Shown here in pieces: positions 1 to 5,780 of a stretch of 6,065 nt of DNA. The notes under the pieces were generated by a model that searched no databases, was not told where the DNA came from, and worked only from the letters and a program-made list of their open reading frames with translations. Each line of letters starts with the position of its first letter. Position 1 is the first letter of the stretch. A program made the translations under genes and the position numbers. The stretch covers positions 20,060-26,124 of the forward strand of contig DIVN01000019.1 in NCBI GenBank assembly GCA_002435875.1, written 5' to 3'. Source of the DNA: Anaerolineales bacterium UBA6131. Lineage in GTDB: Bacteria > Chloroflexota > Anaerolineae > UBA2200.

Positions 1-22
1 TACCGGGCTGCGCTACGCCCCG
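1..22 (-). tRNA. tRNA 5' end, probably tRNA-Pro (partial)
   Basis: On the minus strand, positions 22 to 1 read like the first 22 nt of a tRNA. There is a 7-nt acceptor strand CGGGGCG (22-16), then U8-A9 (15-14), the D-stem strand GCGC (13-10), and a D-loop AGCCCGGTA (9-1) that carries the invariant A14, G18-G19. A C at position 1 with a CGGGGCG acceptor and GCGC D-stem is the usual form of bacterial tRNA-Pro, which is why proline is proposed. The anticodon arm, T arm and 3' end lie outside the window, so neither the identity nor the completeness of the gene can be confirmed. A promoter-like pair lies immediately upstream (33-61, minus strand), which agrees with a real transcribed tRNA gene. 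Confidence 0.75.
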
Positions 23-32
23 ATCGACAGCA

Positions 33-61
33 ATGATAGCCCATGTCCACGCTTTTGGCAA
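33..61 (-). promoter_or_regulatory. Sigma70-type promoter for the tRNA
   Basis: On the minus strand TTGCCA (61-56) and TATCAT (38-33) are separated by exactly 17 bp. Each hexamer matches the consensus at 5 of 6 positions. Transcription would begin about 7 nt past the -10, only a few nucleotides before the first tRNA base at 22, which is typical spacing for tRNA promoters. It is divergent from the gluconokinase promoter, with about 40 bp between the two. Confidence 0.6.
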
Positions 62-99
62 ATCGTGTGCACAACTGCGCCCATGCACAATCCTCACCT

Positions 100-128
100 T
101 TGACGGGCGTACTCAGCTACTCTATACT
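100..128 (+). promoter_or_regulatory. Sigma70-type promoter for gluconokinase unit
   Basis: TTGACG (100-105) and TATACT (123-128) are separated by 17 bp, each 5 of 6 to consensus. The predicted transcription start is near 135, giving a 5' leader of about 88 nt before the gluconokinase start codon. The start region is covered by a pair of direct repeats and a palindrome, annotated separately, that may be operator sequence. Confidence 0.65.
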
Positions 129-160
129 GGGCGCGTCGTCCGCATGCGAGTGGGCGCGTC
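128..160 (+). repeat. Direct repeats flanking a palindrome at the transcription start (possible operator)
   Basis: The 10-mer TGGGCGCGTC occurs at 128-137 and again exactly at 151-160, a period of 23 bp (a little over two helical turns). Between them lies the perfect 8-bp palindrome CGCATGCG (141-148). The array starts on the last base of the -10 hexamer and covers the predicted transcription start. A regulator binding here would block initiation. The binding role is inferred; the repeats themselves are seen directly. Confidence 0.4.
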
Positions 161-222
161 AGATCCGAGCGCCTGAGCCATGCCCAGGGTGGACATTCCG
201 CCTGGACTCGAGGTGAGCCACC

Positions 223-1689
223 ATGCCGTTTGTCATAGGTTTGGACCTGGGTACCGCCAGCTGCAAGGCGGTTCTGCACAGCGAGACGGGCTCAATCGTG
301 ACCATCGCCAGCAGCGCCTGCGATGTGCGGGCGCCGCGCACCGGCTGGACGGAGCAAGTTGCCGACGAAGTATGGCAGGCGGCGGTGAGCGCCCTCTCTG
401 CCGTCGCTCGATCTGCCGCTGGGCGAACCGTGGCTGGTCTGTGCCTCAGCGGCGCCATGCACAGCCTGCTCCCGGTGAATGCGCAGGGTGTGCCGCTCGC
501 GCCAGCCATGACCTGGGCGGATCAACGCGCGGTGGAGCTGACCGCTGCTCTGCGCCAGTCGTGCGATGCGCACGAGCTCTATCAGCGTACCGGCTGTCCT
601 CTGCGTGGCACCTATCATGCAGCACGGTTGCGTTGGTGGGCTCAGAACCCACCAGATGTGCGACCGGCCAAGTTCGTCGCCATCAAGGACCTGGTGCTGC
701 ATCGTCTGATCGGATCTTGGGTAACCGACACGAGTATAGCGTCGACCACGGGGCTGCTGGATATGCAGAGCGGTGTCTGGGACCCGGAGGCATTGTCGCT
801 GGCGGGCGTGCACGCCGCTGCACTGCCTGCCCTGGTGGCGCCTGAGGCAGTCGTCGGCGGGCTGACTGCCGAGGCCGCGCGAGCAACAGGGTTGCCCGCG
901 GGGCTCCCCGTTGTTGCTGGCGCCAGTGACGGGGGTCTTGCCAACTGGGGCGTCGGCGCGCTTGATCCCCAAGAAGTGGTGGTCACGGTTGGCACCAGCG
1001 GGGCTGTGCGTCGTATCGAGGCGGCTCCACGGCTCGATCCTCTCGAGCGGACGTGGTGCTATCGGCTTCTCGCGGGGCAGTGGTTCTCAGGCGGTGCCAT
1101 CAACAACGGGGGGCTGGCGTTGCAGTGGCTGCGCCGCACCTTATATCGCGAGCTGAGTGATGCCGAAGGGTTTGCTCGCATTTTCGAAGATGCCGCGACA
1201 GTTCCTGTGGGATCTGCTGGCCTGTTCTTCTTGCCATACCTGACTGGAGAACGCTCGCCGTACTGGGACCTGCCCCCGGGGGGCTTGTGTTACGGGTTGA
1301 CCATCCAACATGACAGGGCACACGTCGCCAGGGCTGTCCTGGAGGGAGTTGCTTTCTGCCTGGCCGATGTTTGGCAAGCGCTCTCGATTGGGGTAGCCAG
1401 ATGCAGGAGCGCTCGCCTGACTGGTGGCATCGTGCGCAGTCACGTCTGGCGCCAGATCGTCGCAGATGTGCTTGGCGTTCCTCTTCTGGTGACAGAGGCG
1501 GCGGATGCCTCAGCGGTTGGCGCTGCCTGGCTGGGGCATCTCGCCCTGGGCCATATTGAGTCTTTGGAGGGAGCTGCACGGGCAGGTGAGGCATCTGTTG
1601 TGGTGGAGCCGGATCCCGCGCGTCACGAGACATACCTGAGCTTGCATCAACGGTTTCAGCAGCTCTACGGCTGTCTATCATCTGTTTAG
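223..1689 (+). CDS. gntK: Gluconokinase, FGGY family
   Basis: This 488-residue protein is a complete FGGY-family sugar kinase. It most likely phosphorylates D-gluconate to 6-phosphogluconate with ATP in the cytoplasm, feeding the pentose phosphate or Entner-Doudoroff route. The N-terminal phosphate-binding strand-loop GLDLGTASCKAV is at 6-17. The segment SGAMHSLLPVNAQG (76-89) followed by TWADQRA (97-103) resembles gluconokinases rather than xylulokinases or glycerol kinases. GASDGGLANWG (233-243) carries the probable catalytic base Asp236. GTSGAVR (257-263), NNGGLALQW (294-302), PYLTGERSPYWD (338-349) and TGGIVRSHVWRQIVAD (400-415) are the C-terminal ATP-domain motifs. Length is slightly under the roughly 510 residues of Bacillus GntK. 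The start is well fixed: GAGGTGA (210-216) lies 6 nt upstream, and an in-frame TGA at 214-216 excludes anything earlier. It is the first gene of a two-gene unit with the EamA-type protein. A kinase for another sugar acid or pentulose remains possible. Confidence 0.85.
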   Translation: MPFVIGLDLGTASCKAVLHSETGSIVTIASSACDVRAPRTGWTEQVADEVWQAAVSALSAVARSAAGRTVAGLCLSGAMHSLLPVNAQGVPLAPAMTWADQRAVELTAALRQSCDAHELYQRTGCPLRGTYHAARLRWWAQNPPDVRPAKFVAIKDLVLHRLIGSWVTDTSIASTTGLLDMQSGVWDPEALSLAGVHAAALPALVAPEAVVGGLTAEAARATGLPAGLPVVAGASDGGLANWGVGALDPQEVVVTVGTSGAVRRIEAAPRLDPLERTWCYRLLAGQWFSGGAINNGGLALQWLRRTLYRELSDAEGFARIFEDAATVPVGSAGLFFLPYLTGERSPYWDLPPGGLCYGLTIQHDRAHVARAVLEGVAFCLADVWQALSIGVARCRSARLTGGIVRSHVWRQIVADVLGVPLLVTEAADASAVGAAWLGHLALGHIESLEGAARAGEASVVVEPDPARHETYLSLHQRFQQLYGCLSSV

Positions 1690-1734
1690 AAGTACACGCG
1701 TCGGCATACGACGCCAAGCAGTGGAGGATATGCT

Positions 1735-2163
1735 ATGCAAAGGTGGCTCGCATACGCGGTTGTAGCGGCGGTAGCCTTGGCTGTTGCGGACTCTAGTGTG
1801 AAGTTGGCAGCGGGGCGGTTGTCTGACGCGCTTGCCTTGATGACGCTCGGCGGGTGTATTCTGCTGACCGGCGTGGGCTGGCTCCTGGTCTCCCGATGGC
1901 AGGGCGTAAGGGTCTTTGCCGAGGCGAGGGGGATCGCCGCAGCGGTTGCCGTCGGCATCGCCTTCAGCGTGGTGAACTCGGCCCTGTATCTTACTTTTGG
2001 GGCCGGGGCTCCGGTTTCTCGTGCTTCACCGCTAATCCGTCTTGGCGGTCTCCTGATGGCAAGCGTGGTCGGCATTGTGCTGTATCACGAGCCCCTGACA
2101 GTCCGCTACGCGTTGGGGCTCCTGATGGCCTGTTCAGGCGTGTGGCTGATGGCGATGCGCTAG
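1735..2163 (+). CDS. Small EamA/DMT-superfamily membrane protein
   Basis: This is a 142-residue, very hydrophobic protein with about five predicted membrane helices (roughly 5-26, 32-53, 67-89, 100-117 and 123-141). The end, YHEPLTVRYALGLLMACSGVWLMA (117-140), has the hallmark of EamA domains: a conserved Glu (119) between the last two helices, then a Gly-rich closing helix. A single EamA repeat is half of a usual ten-helix drug/metabolite transporter, so it would have to work as a dimer, as EmrE-like proteins do. The start ATG is preceded by GGAGG (1723-1727) with 7 nt spacing. It follows gluconokinase by 45 bp with no terminator visible between them, so the two are probably co-transcribed. 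A role in moving gluconate or a related sugar acid is suggested only by this neighbour. The substrate cannot be read from the sequence. Confidence 0.75.
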   Translation: MQRWLAYAVVAAVALAVADSSVKLAAGRLSDALALMTLGGCILLTGVGWLLVSRWQGVRVFAEARGIAAAVAVGIAFSVVNSALYLTFGAGAPVSRASPLIRLGGLLMASVVGIVLYHEPLTVRYALGLLMACSGVWLMAMR

Positions 2164-2170
2164 GGCAGCC

Positions 2171-2193
2171 AGCCCTGAGCGCTCGCGGGCTTT
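2171..2193 (+). terminator. Possible terminator between convergent units
   Basis: AGCCC (2171-2175) can pair with GGGCT (2187-2191), with the self-complementary GAGCGCTC (2177-2184) inside the loop. It is followed only by a short TTT ending at 2193. It sits in the 32-bp gap between two convergent genes, where a terminator is expected, but the stem is short and the U tract poor. Confidence 0.3.
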
Positions 2194-2195
2194 CG

Positions 2196-2540
2196 TCAGC
2201 AAGTAAGGTGAAACGCTGCAGCGGTTGGCTCGTCGGCGGCGAGCTCGTTATACCGCTGACAGGCCAGACCCGTGCGTTCCACCACTACCCGGATGCCCTT
2301 TCCTGCAAGATAGGCCAGGGTGGCCTTGCTGACCTTCATTTGCCCCAAGCTCCCAGTCCCCACCACCAACACCTTCGGTGCCGCTTGTACGATTGTCTCT
2401 AAATCGTCCGAGTGCAGAGAATGACCGCGTTTTCTCCGCCAGTCCGCGTGGATCCCTCCAGGCAGGATGATCAAGTCGGACGTGTAGGTCTTGCCGTCAA
2501 CCGTCAAGTGGCCGAACGAATACGACTCGATATGTGCCAT
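2196..2540 (-). other. Mth938 domain with its own internal start (possible separate product)
   Basis: Within the fusion gene, ATG at 2540-2538 (Met424) opens exactly the 114 residues that make up a standalone Mth938-domain protein. The fold is related to the human mitochondrial assembly factor NDUFAF3 and to AAMDC. GIHADWRRKRGHSL (453-466) and VLVVGTGSLGQMKVS (484-498) are typical family segments. A strong ribosome-binding site lies just ahead of this Met. The region may therefore be made both as the tail of the exonuclease and as a free protein. The domain assignment is firm; separate translation is inference. Confidence 0.5.
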
Positions 2541-3809
2541 CGGAAACTCCCCTCGCCCAAGTTTGGCGAACAACCTGCCCATCCTCTCCTTCAGAGCGGC
2601 GGCAGAAAGGTGCCCGGAAGCGGGCAGATTGGGTGTCAATAGGGCTTCGGCGATGACTTGCGCGGCCGCGGAAGGGTCGTGTTCGTGGCGCTCAAAGTAC
2701 TTGGCCAACTCGACATCCGCCTGCACACACTTCATGCCCCGCAGCGATTGCCAGAGCGATACAGCTTGCTCCATCTCGCCAGTGCGTTTGTGCAGCATGG
2801 ACAGGCGCAGCATCGCATCCTGCAGCAGATCCGTGGGCAAGCCATCCTCGATGGCCCTGGCATAAAGTGCCGTGGCCTGCGTCCACTCCTGCTGTGACTC
2901 GCAGACGAGCGCCACACTGTAGAGATCAATCGCCTGTTGAGGTGGACAGAGTGGATCACGAAACGTCTGGTCGATGATGGCGGCCAGGCCCACGAGTGAC
3001 ACGATGTCCATGACGTTGTGGTAAAAGACCCCGCGCAAGGCCGTGGCGTCGCCGTACCTGAGATAGTCAAAGTACAGCTCAGGGACCAGATAACCTGGCA
3101 CGTCATCTTGCCTCGCTAGACCCAGGACGCCATTTTCCAGTGAGGTCAACCGACAGGAGGCTAGCCTCTTGCGCCAAAGCTTCCGTGCCGGAGGCAGGAG
3201 GTCGAGGTGTGGTGCCTCGGCCAGAGGCATGGCCTGTTGTGCGCAGGTAAAGCGCGCTTGCAGCACCGGCAGATCAAACGCCCGTCCGTTAAAGCTGATC
3301 CACCAGTCTGGGCCCTGCAGTAGCTGCGCTAGCAGGTAGAGCAGGGCGTTCTCCTCGCCATAGTCGCGCAGAAAGTACTGTCGAACACAGAAACCGTCTT
3401 GCTCAAAGGTTCCTAATCCCACCAGAAAGGCTACCAGACCCACACCCATCCCCAGCCCTGTGGTCTCGATGTCCAGGAAAACGGCTGAACGGTAGTCTTG
3501 CTCCGACAAGCGTGCATCCCCGCAGACACGCGCCAGGAAGGGTGATGGGCAGCCGTGGATAGGCAGATCCGCAATACGTGCAGAGCCCAGGAGATGCTGC
3601 ATAGGAAAGCGGGTCTCGGTGACATAGCAGGGCCCGGCAGGGGTATCCACCACGGCACCCGGTACCACCTGCTCAATCGCGCTTGGGGTAGGTGGGGGCC
3701 GGCGTGACGGACCTGCTGCCAGAGATGCAACCCCACGTTGGATGCCAAGGGCTCTCAGCTGGTTGGGGTTGAGGTAATCTTCGACTGAGGGATGACCCGA
3801 TGATGGCAT
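2196..3809 (-). CDS. YprB-type DEDD exonuclease fused to a Mth938 domain
   Basis: This 537-residue cytoplasmic protein has three parts. Residues about 50-285 form an RNase H-like 3'-5' exonuclease domain of the YprB type. Its motif I is FLDIETTGLG (Asp113, Glu115), motif II is ISFNGRAFDLP (Asp179), and motif III is YHNVMDIVSL (His264, Asp268), so the acidic metal ligands look intact. Residues about 293-400 are helical with TPR-like pairs (for example WTQATALYARAIEDG, 309-323), as in many YprB relatives. Residues 424-537 form a complete Mth938-like domain (IESYSFGHLTVDGKTYTSDLI, ending in AAFHLTC). These domains are normally separate proteins of roughly 400 and 115-120 residues. The ATG at 3809 is the earliest start, since an in-frame TGA lies at 3818-3816; its Shine-Dalgarno (TGAG) is weak. 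It begins 11 nt after the protease gene's stop, suggesting translational coupling. Nuclease substrate and Mth938 function are unknown. Confidence 0.85.
   Translation of the reverse strand: MPSSGHPSVEDYLNPNQLRALGIQRGVASLAAGPSRRPPPTPSAIEQVVPGAVVDTPAGPCYVTETRFPMQHLLGSARIADLPIHGCPSPFLARVCGDARLSEQDYRSAVFLDIETTGLGMGVGLVAFLVGLGTFEQDGFCVRQYFLRDYGEENALLYLLAQLLQGPDWWISFNGRAFDLPVLQARFTCAQQAMPLAEAPHLDLLPPARKLWRKRLASCRLTSLENGVLGLARQDDVPGYLVPELYFDYLRYGDATALRGVFYHNVMDIVSLVGLAAIIDQTFRDPLCPPQQAIDLYSVALVCESQQEWTQATALYARAIEDGLPTDLLQDAMLRLSMLHKRTGEMEQAVSLWQSLRGMKCVQADVELAKYFERHEHDPSAAAQVIAEALLTPNLPASGHLSAAALKERMGRLFAKLGRGEFPMAHIESYSFGHLTVDGKTYTSDLIILPGGIHADWRRKRGHSLHSDDLETIVQAAPKVLVVGTGSLGQMKVSKATLAYLAGKGIRVVVERTGLACQRYNELAADEPTAAAFHLTC
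2547..2554 (-). promoter_or_regulatory. Internal Shine-Dalgarno before the Mth938 domain
   Basis: GAGGGGAG (2554-2547 on the minus strand) stands 6 nt ahead of the internal ATG at 2540. It is a better ribosome-binding site than the one at the annotated start of the fusion gene (3809). It looks like the leftover start signal of an originally separate downstream gene. Confidence 0.5.
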
Positions 3810-3820
3810 GGCAACTCAGG

Positions 3821-4795
3821 TTAGGACCAGTGGGTAGCCAGCAGCATGCTGAGCGTGTTGTAACCGGCGTGGATGAGAACGCAGGTGCCTGTGTTGGCCC
3901 TGTCCCTAACGTAGCCGAGTGCAAAACCCATGACAAGGATCTCCAGAAGCGCGGGAGAGAGCCCGTACTGCACGTGTCCACAGGCAAAGAGCACCGTGGT
4001 CAGCAAGAGTCCGAAACGCGGCTGCAATGCCCCACGGAAGAGAATTTCCTCTCCCATACCCGCCGATACGCCAAGCAGAAGCGCACCAACTGGCGTGGCA
4101 AACTGTGAGAATAGCATCTCTGACATGCTCATGACCTGCTCATAGTTGGTAGGCCAGAGTTGCTCCCAGACGCGGGACACGCCATAGTCGATTGCCAGCA
4201 AGGCGACAGTTGCAGCAAGCGCCAGGAGGGCCTGCTTTGCGGTGGGCAGATGTAGGTTGAGGCGGCGCAGGGTGGCCTCCAGACTTCGCCGAACACCTAG
4301 TCCGACACCTGCCAGGGCGAGGAGAAGGAAAACCACTTGACCTGAAACAACCGAGGTGACATCCGCCTGAACCGCCTGCAAGCCGCCCAACATCCAGTCC
4401 TGACCGATGCTGAGCAGGCCGAGTGAGGACGAGGCGAGGTGCACGTAAAGCACAAGCGCTGCAGTGTGCACGGGTGACGTGGGATCAAGTGGCACCCTGC
4501 GGGCAAGCACACGACGGACTGGCCGGAGCAAGCACAGTGACGCGATGAGCGATCCGATGGCTGTGACAATGCCAAGGTTGCGCAAGCTTGCACCTGGCTC
4601 CGCAGCTTCGGGCGAAGCACCCGTCAGGACTAGCAGCGTAGGCAAGAGCAGCGCCAGCGCCCCCCAAGCAAAGGCGCCCGCATTCAGCACAGCCAATGCA
4701 CCATAGGTTGCCCAGCGCCAGCCGCGGCGAGAGACGCCAATGTTGGCGACAACAACGACCACCAGTATTGCCAGGTACGGCAGCACCAACCACAT
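3821..4795 (-). CDS. CPBP-family intramembrane protease
   Basis: This 324-residue polytopic membrane protein has roughly eight or nine hydrophobic segments. The C-terminal CPBP (Abi, Rce1-like) domain carries all the expected motifs: EEILFR (Glu249-Glu250, Arg254), FACGH (Phe270, His274) and HAGYN (His309, Asn313). By family knowledge these residues form the glutamate/metal active site of an intramembrane endopeptidase. Bacterial members are linked to bacteriocin self-immunity, but most have unknown substrates. The N-terminal ~175 residues are extra membrane helices without a recognisable domain. The start chosen is ATG 4795, which has GTGAGG ending 9 nt upstream. A TTG at 4828 would add 11 residues (MYATALVRHSP) but has no ribosome-binding site. 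It is the first gene of a two-gene unit with the exonuclease fusion 11 nt downstream. No bacteriocin gene is visible nearby, so an immunity role is not supported here. Confidence 0.85.
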   Translation of the reverse strand: MWLVLPYLAILVVVVVANIGVSRRGWRWATYGALAVLNAGAFAWGALALLLPTLLVLTGASPEAAEPGASLRNLGIVTAIGSLIASLCLLRPVRRVLARRVPLDPTSPVHTAALVLYVHLASSSLGLLSIGQDWMLGGLQAVQADVTSVVSGQVVFLLLALAGVGLGVRRSLEATLRRLNLHLPTAKQALLALAATVALLAIDYGVSRVWEQLWPTNYEQVMSMSEMLFSQFATPVGALLLGVSAGMGEEILFRGALQPRFGLLLTTVLFACGHVQYGLSPALLEILVMGFALGYVRDRANTGTCVLIHAGYNTLSMLLATHWS

Positions 4796-4861
4796 TGGAC
4801 TGTGCCTCACAAGCGCAGTTGCATACAATCAGGATGGACGTCGGCCGGGGCAAGGTCTCAC

Positions 4862-4882
4862 AAAAGCCCGACCAACGGTCGG
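4862..4882 (-). terminator. Intrinsic-terminator-like hairpin in the protease leader (possible attenuator)
   Basis: On the minus strand CCGACC (4882-4877), loop GTT, GGTCGG (4876-region loop; 3' arm 4873-4868) form a perfect 6-bp GC-rich stem, followed by GC and then TTTT (4865-4862). It lies between the predicted promoter at 4961-4989 and the protease start at 4795, about 70-90 nt into the transcript. It could terminate a short leader RNA or act as an attenuator. The 3' arm's GTCGG could alternatively pair with CCGAC about 25 nt downstream, in the GGCCGACG segment. No minus-strand gene lies upstream for it to terminate. Confidence 0.5.
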
Positions 4883-4960
4883 CCACAACTTCTTCTTCCC
4901 TGTCTCTAGTGGTGCGGCCCAAGGCAGCCGGCAGGCTGACCTCGTAAGCTACACCGCGTC

Positions 4961-4989
4961 ATCATAGCACGATGCGTCGCGATTGACAA
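4961..4989 (-). promoter_or_regulatory. Sigma70-type promoter for the protease/exonuclease unit
   Basis: On the minus strand TTGTCA (4989-4984) and TATGAT (4966-4961) are 17 bp apart, each 5 of 6 to consensus. Transcription would start near 4954, leaving a leader of about 160 nt before ATG 4795. The leader also contains a small stem-loop, CAGCC-TGCC-GGCTG (4938-4925), ahead of the terminator-like hairpin. Confidence 0.6.
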
Positions 4990-5022
4990 TGGTACTCGGC
5001 CATACTTCATGATGAGCTAGAC

Positions 5023-5030
5023 CGCATGCG
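5023..5030 (+). repeat. Palindrome CGCATGCG upstream of ridA
   Basis: This perfect 8-bp palindrome is the same octamer found in the gluconokinase leader at 141-148; with the preceding C, nine bases match. It lies about 30 bp upstream of the ridA -35 hexamer. I saw no other copy in the window. It may be a regulator site or chance. Confidence 0.25.
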
Positions 5031-5058
5031 CGATGCCAGTCGCAGCACCGAAGTCTGC

Positions 5059-5086
5059 TTGTCACCGAATGAGAATCAGATATAAT
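5059..5086 (+). promoter_or_regulatory. Strong sigma70-type promoter for ridA
   Basis: TTGTCA (5059-5064) and a perfect TATAAT (5081-5086) are separated by 16 bp. The predicted start is near 5093, giving a short leader of about 29 nt to the ridA ATG. The -10 overlaps upstream TTG/ATG codons in the ridA frame (5086 and 5089), which argues against those being used as starts. Confidence 0.75.
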
Positions 5087-5103
5087 TGATGCAGAAGCAT
5101 CAA
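5086..5103 (+). promoter_or_regulatory. Perfect inverted repeat over the ridA -10/+1 (operator candidate)
   Basis: TTGATGC (5086-5092), spacer AGAA (5093-5096) and GCATCAA (5097-5103) form a perfect 7-4-7 inverted repeat. It begins on the last base of the TATAAT box and spans the predicted transcription start. RNA made from about 5093 would lack most of the left arm, so a DNA operator for a dimeric repressor is more likely than an mRNA hairpin. Confidence 0.5.
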
Positions 5104-5121
5104 ATCGGTAGAAGGAGCTTT

Positions 5122-5517
5122 ATGTCTCGTCAAGTCGTCGTGACCGAAGGTGCGCCTAGTGCCGTTGGAGCATACTCACAGGGTGTGAAAACCGAGAAGT
5201 TTGTGTACACGGCCGGCCAGCTTGGCCTTGTCCCCAGCACCAAGCAGTTTGCTGGCGCTGATATCCAGAGCCAGACCAGGCAATCGTTGGAGAATGTCAA
5301 AGCAGTGCTCGAGGCTGGCGGCTCATCCATGCAGCACGTGCTGAAGGTAACCGTATTCATGATCGATCTTCGCGAGTTTGGGCCGATGAACGAGGTCTAT
5401 GCATCATTCTTCCCGGTGGATCCACCGGCGCGTAGTGCCATCCAGGTAGCTGCTCTGCCTTTGGGTGGCAGGGTGGAAATTGAGGCTGTCGGGAAAGTGG
5501 TCGACGCCGAGGACTAG
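5122..5517 (+). CDS. ridA: RidA family reactive intermediate/imine deaminase
   Basis: This 131-residue protein matches RidA (YjgF/YER057c/UK114) across its whole length; the usual size is 125-130. In this family, trimeric cytosolic enzymes hydrolyse 2-aminoacrylate and related enamines/imines, released by PLP enzymes such as threonine/serine dehydratase, to 2-ketoacids and ammonia. Visible landmarks are GAYSQG (16-21, Tyr18), AGQLGL (31-36), QSLENVKAVLEAGG (54-67), VTVFMIDLREFGPMNEVYASFF (76-97), and PARSAIQVAALP (102-113) with Arg104, which binds the substrate carboxylate. VEIEAVG (118-124) includes Glu119, equivalent to the E. coli catalytic Glu120. The E. coli Cys107 position is Ala106, a common variation. 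The ATG at 5122 is chosen because GAAGGAG (5111-5117) precedes it by 4 nt and the earlier TTG/ATG codons overlap the promoter. It appears monocistronic, with its own promoter and an operator-like repeat. Confidence 0.92.
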   Translation: MSRQVVVTEGAPSAVGAYSQGVKTEKFVYTAGQLGLVPSTKQFAGADIQSQTRQSLENVKAVLEAGGSSMQHVLKVTVFMIDLREFGPMNEVYASFFPVDPPARSAIQVAALPLGGRVEIEAVGKVVDAED

Positions 5518-5539
5518 GACGGCTCTGGCTGTGCAAATG

Positions 5540-5557
5540 GCCTGCCCTACGGCAGGC
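5540..5557 (+). terminator. Hairpin after ridA (possible terminator)
   Basis: GCCTGCC (5540-5546), loop CTAC and GGCAGGC (5551-5557) form a perfect 7-bp GC-rich stem starting 22 nt after the ridA stop codon. The following bases (gaggtattgtctgg) are not a proper U tract, so it could be an inefficient terminator or a 3'-end stabilising stem. The rest of the gap up to 5780 shows no gene and no promoter I would defend. Confidence 0.45.
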
Positions 5558-5780
5558 GAGGTATTGTCTGGTCGTAGCTGCGTAGTTGAGGCCGTTCACA
5601 ACTGCGCTGGCATGTGTCAGTTCCTGCAATTCCAATGACCGTGAGTCGGGATAATCGGCGACTATCGGCTCGGGCACGCGCATCTGTCCGGCGGATGAGG
5701 TTCACTGCGGACTTTGCACGAGTCGATGCGATTCGGCCGCGTCTGTTCATACGACGCTACCACTATCGAGAGGGGGAACT

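Noticed and set aside
292..972. Long minus-strand open frames inside gluconokinase (also 1100-1717)
   Set aside because: They lie antisense to a clear FGGY kinase, and their translations are Arg/Ser/Pro-rich with no recognisable domain. They are the usual shadows in high-GC DNA.
3821..4795. CPBP protease as bacteriocin immunity or phage-defence gene
   Set aside because: No bacteriocin precursor, ABC exporter or defence gene is nearby. The gene is paired with an exonuclease/Mth938 fusion, and the family is broad.
4796..4828. CPBP protease starting at TTG 4828
   Set aside because: There is no Shine-Dalgarno for the TTG, while ATG 4795 has GTGAGG upstream and begins directly with a membrane helix.
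4865..4922. A leader peptide within the protease 5' leader (GTG after agggaagaagaag)
   Set aside because: The frame runs past the protease start without a short stop and has no run of regulatory codons, so there is no support for a translated leader.
4983..5013. Perfect TTGACA (4983-4988) on the plus strand as a second upstream ridA promoter
   Set aside because: The best -10 at usable spacing is only TTCATG (17 bp) or CATGAT (19 bp). The element overlaps the -35 of the convincing minus-strand promoter, and ridA already has a much better promoter at 5059-5086.
5066..5090. Possible Fur-like AT-rich box (gagaatcagatataattg) before ridA
   Set aside because: Too few matches to the Fur consensus. 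The AT richness is explained by the promoter -10.
5086..5121. Longer RidA starting at TTG 5086 or ATG 5089 (MMQKHQIG...)
   Set aside because: These codons overlap the TATAAT box and predicted transcription start and have no ribosome-binding site. ATG 5122 has GAAGGAG and gives the normal family length.
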